From: UBA6623 sp965217195
GTDB lineage: Bacteria; Acidobacteriota; Terriglobia; Bryobacterales; UBA6623
DNA: 64,000 nucleotides
Reading direction: 5' to 3'
Assembly (NCBI GenBank): GCA_965217195.1
Contig: CBDCHL010000005.1
Location: 434,001 to 498,000 of the forward strand
Below the pieces are notes generated by a model. It saw only the letters and a program-made list of their open reading frames with translations. It had not been told where the DNA came from and made no database searches. Each line of letters starts with the position of its first letter. The first letter of the stretch is position 1. A program made the position numbers and the translations under genes. Positions 33,532 through 43,439 of the stretch are shown one piece after another.

Positions 33532-35853
33532 ATGAACGATTCCCAACGACCGTTAGCACCGGTTCACATCGGCTCACCTCGGGCGGTGTCGGGCTTCGCC
33601 CAAGTCGACCACGAATGGAGCCCCGAACCGCTCGAAGCGCAGAACGGCCTCGGTTTGCTTGACTACTGGCAGCTGCTGAAGCGCCGGCGCCGCACGGCCC
33701 TTTTGTGCCTCGTGCTGGGAGCCAGCGCGGGATTTCTCTTCAGCCTTCCTCAGACACCTGTCTATCGAGCACAGGTTACCCTCGAGATCCAAGGTTTGAA
33801 TCGGGAGTATATGGGTTTGCAGGATGTCACGCCGACCGAATCCGGCGTAGGAGGTTTCTTGGGCGTGGACATCGGAACCCAAGTCGACCTGCTGCAGAGC
33901 CGGATTCTATTGGACAAGGCTGTCGAGAAGCTGACGCCGTCCGACTATGCGACAAGGGGCGACGACCTAAGCCGAATCTTGGCTTGGCGGAAGTTTCTGG
34001 GTTTTCCCGAGGCGGGAGACAAAGAGCGTTGGCGGGACACCCTGGAGGGCATCCGCGAGAGTCTAAAGGTCGCCTCGTTCCGCAACTCCCGGATCGTCCG
34101 AGCTTCGGTTGACTCAACTGATGTGGCTATCGCTTCGGATTTCGCCAATGCACTCGCGGAAGCTTTCATTACGGAGAATATTGAGGCCCGTTGGGCGGCC
34201 ACGCAATACACCGAAGATTGGGTGGAGAGACAACTCGAGGACCTCAAGATCAAGCTCGAAAAGTCCGAAGACGAACTACAGGCCTACGCGCACGCCAGCG
34301 GCCTGGTGTTTACATCCGAGCAAGGCAGCATCGCCGTGGAGCAGCTCCGCAACCTGCAGGAGGACCTAGGCGCGGGGCGGGCGGAGCGGATCGCCAGACA
34401 GTCCACATACGAGCTCGTGAGCAAGTACCCGGAGGCATCGCTCGAGAGCGCTCACCAACAGGAACTCGCTGCTCTGCACCACGATCTGGCGGCGCTGCAA
34501 TCGATCTATACGGACGACTTCCCCAAGGTTCGCGCTGTTAAGGCGCGGATCAGGGAAGTGGTGAGATCGATCAAAGTCGAGCGGGATCGCATCTTGGATC
34601 AGCTCAAGAGCGAATACGACACCGCCCTCCGTCGGGAGAGCTTGTTGCAGGCCGATTATCGTCATCAGGCGGCGCTGGTTTCCGAAGAAGCGCGTAAATC
34701 GATTCAATACAACATCCTGCGGCGCGAGGTCGAGACCAGTCGGCAGCTTTACGACAACCTTTTGCAGAAGGGCAAAGAAGCTCGTCTGAGCGCGGCGCTC
34801 CTAAGGAGCCCCATCCGGGTCGTCGATCCAGCGACGCCGCCCGCTTCGCCGATTCGCCCGAACCATCTGCTCAACACCGCGTTGGGGCTCGGACTCGGAG
34901 GTTTTTTGGGTGTCGTTCTCATCATCATTCGGGAGCGCGCCGACCGGCGAATCAAGGAACCCGGGGACGCCGAGTTTTTCCTCGGAGCGCCGGAACTCGG
35001 GATGATTCCTCTGGTCGAAATCAGTACGAATCGATCCTCGGGAGTGCATACCCTGCTGAAAGCAAGACGAGGCGGGAAGCCCGTTCCATCAACCGTGGGG
35101 TTGCGCCGAATCGGAGTGCGAAGCGCACTATCGCAGGGCGTGGAGTTAGTCGCGTGGAACCAGTCGAAGTCCGTGGCGGCCGAGTCGTTTCAGAGCGCTC
35201 TGACATCGCTGATGTTCGCCGGAGGGAACGGCTCAATACCGCGCCGCGTGGTTGTGACGAGTTCCGTGGCGGGAGAAGGGAAATCCACTTTGGTCAGCAA
35301 CCTGGCCGCCTGCCTGGCGATGGTCCATCGGCGCCCCCTGGTAATCGACGCGGACCTGCGGCGACCTCATCAACACGAAGTTTTCGGCGTTGAAAATGAC
35401 ACTGGGTTGGCGAACATTCTGGGCCGTCCGGGTCCCTTTGCCCCGGCGTTTGCCCAGAGGGCGGTTAAGAACACCGCGGTTCCCTATCTCGATCTGATGC
35501 CGAGCGGCGGAGCCGAACAGAGCGTTTCCAACCTGTTGCATTCACCGAGAACGATCGATGTGCTGAATTGGGCAAGCCAGAATTACGATTGCGTGCTGAT
35601 CGATACGCCGCCGGTCGGCCATTTATCGGACGCCAGACTACTGGGTCGCCTGGCCGACGCCGTCATTCTGGTCATCCGCTTGGGGGTGACGACCAGGCGG
35701 GACGCGATGGCTGCGCTAAAACGTTTCCGCAATGACGGCACGCAGGTTCTGGGCTTTGTCTTGAACGGCTACGAGCCCACAGAAGGCCAGTACGGCTACT
35801 ACGCGGGCTATTACTCCCACGGATCGACGGCGCCTCAGGCGAAGGCGGGATAG
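33532..35853 (+). CDS. Wzc-like polysaccharide co-polymerase/BY-kinase
   Basis: A 773-residue inner-membrane protein with a Wzz-type domain and a cytoplasmic tyrosine kinase. TM segments: RTALLCLVLGASAGFLFSLP (about 61-80) and the TALGLGLGGFLGVVLIII segment (about 447-464). Between them lies a long periplasmic coiled region. The kinase has Walker A AGEGKSTLV (about 579-587), A' VIDADLRRP (about 603) and Walker B VLIDTPPVG (about 689), plus a C-terminal tyrosine cluster QYGYYAGYYSHG for autophosphorylation. ATG 33532 is the first plausible start. It would set polysaccharide chain length together with the Wza-like protein. Confidence 0.92.
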   Translation: MNDSQRPLAPVHIGSPRAVSGFAQVDHEWSPEPLEAQNGLGLLDYWQLLKRRRRTALLCLVLGASAGFLFSLPQTPVYRAQVTLEIQGLNREYMGLQDVTPTESGVGGFLGVDIGTQVDLLQSRILLDKAVEKLTPSDYATRGDDLSRILAWRKFLGFPEAGDKERWRDTLEGIRESLKVASFRNSRIVRASVDSTDVAIASDFANALAEAFITENIEARWAATQYTEDWVERQLEDLKIKLEKSEDELQAYAHASGLVFTSEQGSIAVEQLRNLQEDLGAGRAERIARQSTYELVSKYPEASLESAHQQELAALHHDLAALQSIYTDDFPKVRAVKARIREVVRSIKVERDRILDQLKSEYDTALRRESLLQADYRHQAALVSEEARKSIQYNILRREVETSRQLYDNLLQKGKEARLSAALLRSPIRVVDPATPPASPIRPNHLLNTALGLGLGGFLGVVLIIIRERADRRIKEPGDAEFFLGAPELGMIPLVEISTNRSSGVHTLLKARRGGKPVPSTVGLRRIGVRSALSQGVELVAWNQSKSVAAESFQSALTSLMFAGGNGSIPRRVVVTSSVAGEGKSTLVSNLAACLAMVHRRPLVIDADLRRPHQHEVFGVENDTGLANILGRPGPFAPAFAQRAVKNTAVPYLDLMPSGGAEQSVSNLLHSPRTIDVLNWASQNYDCVLIDTPPVGHLSDARLLGRLADAVILVIRLGVTTRRDAMAALKRFRNDGTQVLGFVLNGYEPTEGQYGYYAGYYSHGSTAPQAKAG

Positions 35854-35888
35854 ATTTGGTCGGGCACCGGATTCGACGAGGGGCACTC

Positions 35889-37253
35889 GTGCGTATTCTG
35901 ATCACCAATGTTTACTCCTGGCGAAACAAGGGCGACGCCGCCATTGTGCTCGGCCTCTTGTGTCACGTCAAGGAGACCTATCCCGGCGCGGAGATTTGTC
36001 TCAGCTCGCAGGATCCCGACGACCAAGGTAAGTACGGCAACTACTCGGTGGCGCCCAGTCTGCTGTCGCTGCTGCGAGACGCCGGTTTCCAAGATCGGGA
36101 CTCGATTCGCTCACGCTTCGCCGTAGCTCTGGCCGGAATTGCATTCCGCTTCGCTCTGTCGCTGTTTCAGGGGTTGCGAACGCTTGGAATCTCGGCGTGG
36201 TGGTTGTTCCCACGGACGATCGTCGACAAACTGCGCACCTACGAGAGTAGCGACCTCGTTATTGCTTGCGGAGGAGGCTACTTGTTGACGACAACAGCGT
36301 CACGAAAACTTGAGCGCGTGATGCGGCATAGCGACTTGCTTTTTGTCGCGCTCGAATTCGCTCTCGCCAAGGTATTCGAGAAACCGTATATCCTCTATAA
36401 CCAATCGATCGGGCCATTTCACTCCAGCGCGGACGAACGCTTGGTGAGGTCCATGCTGGAAGGTGCGTCGGCAATCTTCTGCCGAGAAGAGCTTACGTTC
36501 GCCAGGTTGCAAGACTGGGGCCTTTCGAACATACGACCCTGCGCAGACGCGGCGTTCGCGTTAGAGGCGCGCGTCGGCGCGATGCCTGCGGCGCTGAAAC
36601 CGGGGATCGGCGAAGGCGCGGTCGGACTGACCGTGCGGGCCTGCCTGCCCGCCCAACAGCAGGCGAAGTACGAAACCGAGATCAGGCGTTTCTTGACGCG
36701 ATACCTTCGTCGCCACGATTCAACGCGCGCATTCTTCTTGCCCCAAGTCATTTACTCGAAGGTCGGTGACGACGACCGCGTCGTTGCGCGACGCGTCCAT
36801 GCCGGCCTGCCGCGAGACGTGCGATCGAGAGTCATTCTCATCGAAGCGGAGTTTCATCCCGGCGAACTCAAAGCCCATATCGCAGAACTGGACCTGTTCA
36901 TCGGCACTCGCATGCATTCGAACATATTCGCTCTGAGCAGTCTCGTCAAAACGGTGGCCATTTCCTACGAACCGAAAACAGAAGGGATCATGCGAATGCT
37001 GGGGATGAGTGAATATGTCTTGCCGGCAGCCGAACTGAGGGCCGAAGGGCTGCTCGCCATGGTCGAGCGGCTGGAAGATGACCAACGTTATCATGAACGC
37101 CTTCGTCGGGTTCTGGCGCATGTGTCCCGCCACACTCGCCCCGGTTTGCGGAATTCCTTCAGGGCGGACACAGCAACTCGGACGCCGAGTCGCCGGACGG
37201 CCGCTATTCCGCTTTTCAAGCAACTGCAACGGAGCGCGGAGACTACTCATTAG
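35889..37253 (+). CDS. Polysaccharide pyruvyl transferase family protein
   Basis: A 454-residue member of the WcaK/AmsJ/CsaB family, which adds ketal pyruvate to polysaccharide sugars using phosphoenolpyruvate. Signature blocks: N-terminal ILITNVYSWRNKGDAAIVLG, CGGGYLLTT, YNQSIGPFHS, and the C-terminal FIGTRMHSNIFALSS, where the H-x-N histidine binds the donor. GTG 35889 is chosen because GAGG lies 9 bases upstream; the frame opens at 35856. It predicts pyruvyl groups on the exported polymer. Confidence 0.85.
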   Translation: MRILITNVYSWRNKGDAAIVLGLLCHVKETYPGAEICLSSQDPDDQGKYGNYSVAPSLLSLLRDAGFQDRDSIRSRFAVALAGIAFRFALSLFQGLRTLGISAWWLFPRTIVDKLRTYESSDLVIACGGGYLLTTTASRKLERVMRHSDLLFVALEFALAKVFEKPYILYNQSIGPFHSSADERLVRSMLEGASAIFCREELTFARLQDWGLSNIRPCADAAFALEARVGAMPAALKPGIGEGAVGLTVRACLPAQQQAKYETEIRRFLTRYLRRHDSTRAFFLPQVIYSKVGDDDRVVARRVHAGLPRDVRSRVILIEAEFHPGELKAHIAELDLFIGTRMHSNIFALSSLVKTVAISYEPKTEGIMRMLGMSEYVLPAAELRAEGLLAMVERLEDDQRYHERLRRVLAHVSRHTRPGLRNSFRADTATRTPSRRTAAIPLFKQLQRSAETTH

Positions 37254-37273
37254 CTCGACAGCGCCCCCCGGGT

Positions 37274-39613
37274 TTGGCCGAGTTGGATGCCCGACAAGCA
37301 AAATCGATCGTGACCCCCGCCGCCCATACCGGACTCGCGAACGCGGACCCCGAAAAGACCGTCCGACAAAGGTCGCTCGCGAGCAACGCGCTATGGAACG
37401 TTTCGCACCCTGTCTGGGCTTTGCTGACGGCGTTCTTCCTGACGCCATACATCATCCACAAGGTGGGTGTCGAGCACTACGGTCTTTACATCCTTCTGTT
37501 GTCCTTGACCGGCCTGATGGGAACCTTTCAACTCGACCTCGGCGAAGCCGTGCTGCACTTTGTCGCCAAGTATCATGCAGGCCGAAAACCGGACGGCGTC
37601 AATCGCGTCTTAGGAGGAGCCCTCGGGCTCTATCTCGTGGCGGCCGTTTTTGGCGGATTCTTGCTTATGTACGCGGCGCCTTGGGTGGTGGACCGTTTCG
37701 CAACGAACCCTAAAGACACAGACTTGGCGGTGCGTATGGTGCGGATGGCCGTCGTGGGGATCTTCTTTGGATTGTTGGTCGGCGTATATAGCGCCGTCCC
37801 GCGCGCTTTGGAAGACTTCCGTCACTACGCAGGTTTGTTGCTTGCCCATAGCGTTATTCAAACGGCGGGTACTTTGGTGATCTTACTGGCGCTCCCGCGC
37901 GTCGACATGTTGTATGCCTGGGTAGTGTTTTCCCAGCTCTTCCTGGTCGTTGGGTTTGCGATCACGGCACGACGGCTTGTACCAGGCCTGCGAATCAGGC
38001 CTTCGTGGAATCCGGCGGCATTCCGCGAGATGACGCGCTATGGAATGTTTTCCCTGGGCACGAGAATTCTCGCGGCGATCTGGGCCCAAACCGACCGGCT
38101 GCTCTTGGGCGCCTTCTGCGGCACCGCGGCGGTTGGGTATTTCGGCGTTCCCAAAGACATTTGCTTTCGGGGACTTGGGCTCGCGTCCCGCGCCGGAAGC
38201 GTACTGATGCCGAGATTCAGCTCCATGAAAGTGGGCGCCCAGATGCGGCGGTTGTTTCTTGACTCAACCTGGCTCATGCTCGCGTTTACGGCTGTAATCT
38301 ATGCACCCCTCACGTTGCTCATGCCCGATTTTCTTAGGTTATGGCTCGGAGAGGAGTTTGCGACCCGAAGCGCGGGCACGGCGCAGATGTTGACCGCGGG
38401 GTGCATCGCCGTCGGAGCCTTCTACCCCTACCAGATGCTCTTCGCCGGCCTGGGCAGGCCGGAGTTTCAGACTGTCCAGTCCGCATGTACCGCGGGTGTC
38501 GCGGTCATATTGAATTTCGTTCTGATCCGCCGGTTTGGACTGCTTGGTGCGGGATACACGATGTTGGCGACGGGAGGTATCGGAATATGCGCCGTGATCT
38601 GGACCTGGCGAAAGGTTCTCAAGGCAAGATCCAGTTCCCCGCTCTTTCGCGTGCTCGCGGGGCCTTTGATGGGAGCGGCATTGGGCATGGGGGTGTGCGT
38701 TGCCGTCTTGGAGTCGTTGTCGAACGGAACTTGGCTCGCGGTCTTTTCCCGAGCCGCCGTCTTCTGCGCGGCTTCGGTAACGGGGGTCTTGAGCATGGAA
38801 AGAATTCTGGGAGGAAAGCGCTCCAGGTTGCTCTTGGTTCGCGGAATTGCCGCGCGCCAAGCCCGCGCTCTTGGGAACCTATTGCGATGTATTGCCCGCC
38901 GACTGCCGATGAATCTCACCGGCCAAACGGCTCAAGGCTGGATGATCAGCCAATCCGCCATTGTGCGGACGTCCGCGCGCAAGTTGCTCAAGAAATCCGA
39001 TATGGATCACTGGAGAGACCCGAGAGCCCTATTGCCGGAATGGGAATCTCGGACACGCGTGCTGGCAACATTCATCCAACCCGAGAGTTCCGTGCTCGAA
39101 TTTGGCGCGGGAACCATGAACCTACGGCGCTATCTTCCGCCGGATTGTCAATACACCCCCAGCGACCTCGTTAATCGAGGCCCTGGAACGATCGTGTGCG
39201 ACTTGAACGGCCCGCGCCTGCCTGACCTTGGCCGCCACGATGTGGTGTTTTTTGGCGGCGTCCTCGAGTACGTGTACGACCTCGACCGACTTTTTGCCCG
39301 GCTCGGTAACGTGGCCGCTGAGCTTGTCCTGTCCTATGCACCGACGGACCTCGCAGGCCAGAACAATTTACTACGCCGGCGCGGCAACGGCTGGGTGAGC
39401 GACCTGAGTTCTACCCAATTGGAACAAATGCTCGGAAGTCACGGATTTCGTCTCGCCGAGAAACGAAGCTGGAACGGGAACCAGATTCTCTATCGTTTCA
39501 AGCACGCCACGAGCCGGGAGACCTCGACGACCGCGGAGCTTCAAACGGATGGGGCTGTGCTCGATGCGTTCAAGCTCGAGGGGCGGCTCGTTCCTGAGCG
39601 TCCGGCGTTTTGA
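37274..39613 (+). CDS. Wzx-type flippase fused to a methyltransferase domain
   Basis: A 779-residue protein. Residues about 35-530 form a polysaccharide flippase (RfbX/Wzx, MATE-like) with about 12-14 hydrophobic segments, e.g. PVWALLTAFFLTPYIIH, and the loop WAQTDRLLLGAF. Residues about 560-760 form a class I SAM-dependent methyltransferase: WESRTRVLATFIQPESSVLE, motif I LEFGAGT (608-614), DVVFFGGVLEYVYD and LGSHGFRLAE. No stop separates them, and in-frame ATGs exist at 38909 and 38942. The start is uncertain; TTG 37274 is 20 bases after the previous stop, and a GTG 12 residues later is the alternative. I know no characterised flippase-methyltransferase fusion. Confidence 0.8.
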   Translation: MAELDARQAKSIVTPAAHTGLANADPEKTVRQRSLASNALWNVSHPVWALLTAFFLTPYIIHKVGVEHYGLYILLLSLTGLMGTFQLDLGEAVLHFVAKYHAGRKPDGVNRVLGGALGLYLVAAVFGGFLLMYAAPWVVDRFATNPKDTDLAVRMVRMAVVGIFFGLLVGVYSAVPRALEDFRHYAGLLLAHSVIQTAGTLVILLALPRVDMLYAWVVFSQLFLVVGFAITARRLVPGLRIRPSWNPAAFREMTRYGMFSLGTRILAAIWAQTDRLLLGAFCGTAAVGYFGVPKDICFRGLGLASRAGSVLMPRFSSMKVGAQMRRLFLDSTWLMLAFTAVIYAPLTLLMPDFLRLWLGEEFATRSAGTAQMLTAGCIAVGAFYPYQMLFAGLGRPEFQTVQSACTAGVAVILNFVLIRRFGLLGAGYTMLATGGIGICAVIWTWRKVLKARSSSPLFRVLAGPLMGAALGMGVCVAVLESLSNGTWLAVFSRAAVFCAASVTGVLSMERILGGKRSRLLLVRGIAARQARALGNLLRCIARRLPMNLTGQTAQGWMISQSAIVRTSARKLLKKSDMDHWRDPRALLPEWESRTRVLATFIQPESSVLEFGAGTMNLRRYLPPDCQYTPSDLVNRGPGTIVCDLNGPRLPDLGRHDVVFFGGVLEYVYDLDRLFARLGNVAAELVLSYAPTDLAGQNNLLRRRGNGWVSDLSSTQLEQMLGSHGFRLAEKRSWNGNQILYRFKHATSRETSTTAELQTDGAVLDAFKLEGRLVPERPAF

Positions 39614-39638
39614 TTTTCACGACCACTTGGGAGCTACG

Positions 39639-40862
39639 ATGCGAATCGGAATTGCGATCTATGCGTTGGAAATGGGAGGAGTCGAGACATTCCTCCAGAA
39701 CCTCTGCGCCGAGCTGAAGCGCGAAGGACACGAGATCCGCATCGTCGAGACCGAGTCAAGCGGCGTTTGGAGCGATGAATTTCGCGAACTCGGTTACGAA
39801 GTGGTGACGGTGCCGAAGAGTCCCTTAAGAACGCCGTTTCAGCACGCCGCCCGCGTAGGTCGAGCTCTTTCCGCGTGTGACGCCTTGTTATTGAATGACG
39901 CTCCGGTGGCTGTCGCTGCGCTTGGCTGCCTGCCTTCCCAGACAGTGGCGATTACGGTTCTGCACACGGATTTACCGAGCATGACTCAGAACGCAACCGT
40001 TAACGCGGGGCGATGGCGCCGAGTGGTTACCGTGAGCCCGGGCCTCCAAGAGACGCTTTTGAGGGGTGGTCACACCGATCCGGAGCGGGTTGTGTGCATA
40101 CCAAACGGCGTTCGGGTCGGCATGGATAGCCGCGTCCCGACCCCGGAGAGCGAGCCACTGCGAGTTGCCTATGTAGGCCGCCTCGAGCACGGACAAAAAG
40201 GGGTTTTGAACATCCCCGGGATCATGGCCGAGGCCCACCGGATCGGAGCGAATCTCGCGCTGGACGTTATCGGAGACGGTCCGGACCGGGCGGCGCTCGA
40301 GCAAATGCTCAACGCCGCTCCCTATCCTTGTCGTTTTCACGGACGGTTGCCCTCGTCGCGGGCTTGGAATCTCTTACCGACATTCGATCTTCTGCTCATG
40401 CCGTCGCGCTATGAAGGCTTGCCTATGGCCCTTCTGGAAGCCATGGGCGCTGGAGTCGTTCCCGTTGTGAGTCGATTGCCCGGGTCGACCGATTTCGTCG
40501 TGAAAGACGGCGAGAACGGTTGCTTGCGGGAGCCGGGGGACATTCATGGTTTTGCCGAAACGATCGGAGATCTGGCGCGCAACCGGGCCGTTTTGGCGAG
40601 GATGTCCCGGCAGGCTCGGAGCACGGTGCAGGAACGATTCACAACCAAACGAATGGCGGAGGCGTATCTTGCCTTGATCCAACAATGCCTGGCCGAGTCG
40701 TGGGAAACTCCCCGCGTCCGAACCCGAACGGTTGACGGATCCCTGCTGGGGGATTTTCCGCACACGCCGTACTCGCTGGTACGACCGCTGCGCAAGACCA
40801 TGCGCCTGCTGGGGCTCTACGAGCCCGCGGTCTCCAGCCAAGTGAACGCCGCCGCAAAGTAG
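39639..40862 (+). CDS. GT4-family glycosyltransferase
   Basis: A 407-residue retaining glycosyltransferase of the GT-B fold. The N-terminal MRIGIAIYALEMGGVETFLQ is the usual nucleotide-sugar acceptor start. The C-terminal half has VAYVGRLEHGQKGVLNIPG, the LDVIGDGPDRAALEQ segment and the donor-binding E-x7-E block MPSRYEGLPMALLEAMGAGV. GGGAG precedes ATG 39639. It is one of six GT4-type enzymes in the locus. Donor and linkage cannot be read from sequence. Confidence 0.88.
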   Translation: MRIGIAIYALEMGGVETFLQNLCAELKREGHEIRIVETESSGVWSDEFRELGYEVVTVPKSPLRTPFQHAARVGRALSACDALLLNDAPVAVAALGCLPSQTVAITVLHTDLPSMTQNATVNAGRWRRVVTVSPGLQETLLRGGHTDPERVVCIPNGVRVGMDSRVPTPESEPLRVAYVGRLEHGQKGVLNIPGIMAEAHRIGANLALDVIGDGPDRAALEQMLNAAPYPCRFHGRLPSSRAWNLLPTFDLLLMPSRYEGLPMALLEAMGAGVVPVVSRLPGSTDFVVKDGENGCLREPGDIHGFAETIGDLARNRAVLARMSRQARSTVQERFTTKRMAEAYLALIQQCLAESWETPRVRTRTVDGSLLGDFPHTPYSLVRPLRKTMRLLGLYEPAVSSQVNAAAK

Positions 40863-40875
40863 GGATCCTCTGTCT

Positions 40876-42132
40876 ATGGTTCGATACCCACCCATGGAAC
40901 AGCTGCTGGGGGCCCAACCGCCAGGTTGTTTGGGCGCCAGTGTCCGCGGAGCGGAAGACCGGGCCGATCCCGTTGCTGCAGACGGCAAATCACGCGGCAT
41001 CTCATTTCTGATGCGCTTCCCGTTTCTCGACAAGGTTCCGAACCTGGTTGCGTTTTGTCGGTACGTAGCCGAAGTCCGCGGCCAATTCGTGGATCTCGTC
41101 TACCCTACCGACGACGCCTACCTGGAACCGTCGTTTGCCAGCCCGCATGTTCGGTGTCATCCAATCACAACGTCACATACGAGCAGGCGAGCGCGGTTTC
41201 CCGTGACCGGACACCTGTTTCTCCGAGGGCTCAAATTGGTGCTCGATCGTCGGCCCGCCATTCTTATGGCTTGTGATCCCTATAGTCTCGTGGCCGCCTT
41301 CCTGATAGCGACTTTGACAGGATGCCGTCTCGGCTACTTCGTTGTCGAAATGCCTGACACCGCTTCGGAAGCAAGCCGGTTCGGGCGGCTGGAACATCGA
41401 CTTATGCGGGCGGCCGACCTGGTCATCACGCATGATCGGCATCATATGGATTTTCTGGCTCGAGAGACAGGGGTGGCGCCAAACCGAATGCTTGCGCTAC
41501 CGAACGGCGATTGTGAAAGAGGGGCCCGCCAGGAAAGCCGTCGGCTTCGTGTGCAGTGTGGAGTGTCCCCGAACAAGTCGATCGTCCTGCACTCGGGTGG
41601 TTTCGGACCGCAGTTCTCCTCGTTGGAGTTGGCTGCGGCGGCTTGCCGCTGGCCGAACGATTTGCAGCTCGTCTTCCACACCAGCTACCGCGTCGACAAA
41701 TCCGAGTATGCGGCACGTTTCCGAAAGGCGGGCCGCAAAGGCCGCGTCATCCTTCACAGCGAACCGACAAGGGCGGCGGACCTTGATTCTCTGGTGGGGT
41801 CGGCCGACATCGGCCTGGCGATCTACAATCGTGACCTTCTTCGTTACCGCGCCGATTGCATGGGGTTCGCCGCCGGCAAGATCGGGCGCTATTTGAAGAA
41901 CGGAATTCCCGTCGTTGTGACGGATCTTCCCTCGGTGACCGCCTATATCGAAGAGTACGAATGCGGTATCGTCGTCCGGGCGATGGACGAAATCGAGCCG
42001 GCCACCCGCAAGCTCTTGGCTGACTATGAGCGATACAGCCGAAACGCTTTGCGTTGTTACAACGAGAAATGGCTCGTGAACGCGTATTGCGAGCGTACCT
42101 GTGACCGTATCCGGCTCGACCGACAAGCGTAA
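40876..42132 (+). CDS. Glycosyltransferase, GT4-like
   Basis: A 418-residue putative GT-B glycosyltransferase. MRFPFLDKVPNLVAF (about 46-60) is the N-terminal strand, so the first 40 residues may not be translated; ATG 40876 has only a weak ribosome site. Later blocks are YFVVEMPDTASEASRFGRLE, ADLVITHDRHHMDF and RYLKNGIPVVVTDLPSVTAY, which match the family donor-binding end. The catalytic E-x7-E motif is not clear, so the donor site is divergent. It follows the preceding transferase by 13 bp. Confidence 0.75.
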   Translation: MVRYPPMEQLLGAQPPGCLGASVRGAEDRADPVAADGKSRGISFLMRFPFLDKVPNLVAFCRYVAEVRGQFVDLVYPTDDAYLEPSFASPHVRCHPITTSHTSRRARFPVTGHLFLRGLKLVLDRRPAILMACDPYSLVAAFLIATLTGCRLGYFVVEMPDTASEASRFGRLEHRLMRAADLVITHDRHHMDFLARETGVAPNRMLALPNGDCERGARQESRRLRVQCGVSPNKSIVLHSGGFGPQFSSLELAAAACRWPNDLQLVFHTSYRVDKSEYAARFRKAGRKGRVILHSEPTRAADLDSLVGSADIGLAIYNRDLLRYRADCMGFAAGKIGRYLKNGIPVVVTDLPSVTAYIEEYECGIVVRAMDEIEPATRKLLADYERYSRNALRCYNEKWLVNAYCERTCDRIRLDRQA

Positions 42133-42150
42133 AGCCGTTGTGAGTTCAAA

Positions 42151-43329
42151 GTGAGACGCCGCGTCGAAATCTTTCTTCCCTGCCTGCTCGCGGGCGGGAC
42201 CGAGCAGAGCACGCTGCTGTTGGCGAGATCGCTTCTTGCCGGCGGTTACCGGGTTGGCGTCGTCAACGCCTACGAAAGCGATGAAACCATGGTCAGGGCT
42301 TATCGCGATGCGGGTGTGGGGCTTTATTCGCTGGCGCGTCGGCGTCCTCAAGGCATCCTCGCACTAATCCGAGAGTATGCGGGTTTGGTCGCTGAGCTTC
42401 GCAGGAGGTGGCGACGGGTGTGCCCCGATGCAGTACATGTGCAGTATGTGGCCCCGGGTTTGGCACCGATCTTGGCGGCGCGTCTTGCGAGGGTTCCAGT
42501 GGTCATGGCTACGGTGCATCAATGCGGGCGCGGGTACGGCTTTCTCCCGCACTTTTTGATCCGGATATCGTCGCGGTTGTGCCGGCGCTTCGTCTGCGTT
42601 TCCGAGGCCGTTCACAAGAGTTGGTTCGCCGAACCACCGGCCCCCACTCGCTCAAGAGAGGTGCCGGCCGGCCGGCGAGTAACTCTGTGGAACGCCGTGG
42701 ATGTGAGGGACCTAAGAAGGCAGGCAGCGAGGTCGGATGTTGCGGGACTTCGGCAGGAGTTGGACATTCCCCCACAGGTTCCGATCATCACTTTCCTCGG
42801 CCGACTGCACCGTGTCAAAGGCACGGACTCTCTATTGACGGCCGCGGCTTGGTTGGCGAAGGCTGACGAGCCGTTCGCGGTGGTCATTGCCGGAGACGGG
42901 CCCGAGCGCGAAACGCTTATCCGGCGAGCGGACGAACTTGGATTGCGCAATCACTGCCGTTGGCTTGGTCGTGTCGCGCCGCGGGATGTTCCATGTGTTT
43001 TGGCTGTCAGCGACATTGTTACCGTTCCGTCACGAGCGGAAGGTTTTGGGCTGGTCGCGTTGGAAGCGATGGCGCTCGGCAAGCCGGTCGTGGCGAGCGA
43101 CATCGACGGCTTGAGAGAGGTCATTGAGCCCGGCATTAGCGGCGAACTTGTGAAAACCGGGCACGACGAGGGTTTCGGAAGGGTCTTGTTGGATCTGATT
43201 CGGACCCCAGGGCGAAGGGCGAAACTCGGCAGAGCGGCGACTCATCGGGCCGTCAGTCAGTTCGGCTCCGACCGCTTCCGGGATCAGGTTCTAGCCCTTT
43301 ATCGCTCTGAGTTCGCCGCCGCCGCGTGA
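42151..43329 (+). CDS. GT4-family glycosyltransferase
   Basis: A 392-residue enzyme with the N-terminal EIFLPCLLAGGTEQSTLLLA, then ITFLGRLHRVKGTDSLLTAA, VVIAGDGPERETLIRRADEL and the donor motif VPSRAEGFGLVALEAMALGK, all hallmarks of GT4 retaining transferases. GTG 42151 starts the frame, 18 bp after the upstream stop. It likely adds one sugar of the repeat unit on the cytoplasmic face of the inner membrane. Confidence 0.88.
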   Translation: MRRRVEIFLPCLLAGGTEQSTLLLARSLLAGGYRVGVVNAYESDETMVRAYRDAGVGLYSLARRRPQGILALIREYAGLVAELRRRWRRVCPDAVHVQYVAPGLAPILAARLARVPVVMATVHQCGRGYGFLPHFLIRISSRLCRRFVCVSEAVHKSWFAEPPAPTRSREVPAGRRVTLWNAVDVRDLRRQAARSDVAGLRQELDIPPQVPIITFLGRLHRVKGTDSLLTAAAWLAKADEPFAVVIAGDGPERETLIRRADELGLRNHCRWLGRVAPRDVPCVLAVSDIVTVPSRAEGFGLVALEAMALGKPVVASDIDGLREVIEPGISGELVKTGHDEGFGRVLLDLIRTPGRRAKLGRAATHRAVSQFGSDRFRDQVLALYRSEFAAAA

Positions 43330-43439
43330 CTCGCACCCGAGAATTGCCACAGGGCGACCCGATAGCCTTCGGTTCAACGCCCAGACTGCTGAGACCTGGC
43401 GGTTCATACGGCCCAGGCGGCTCTTCCAAGGGGATATAC

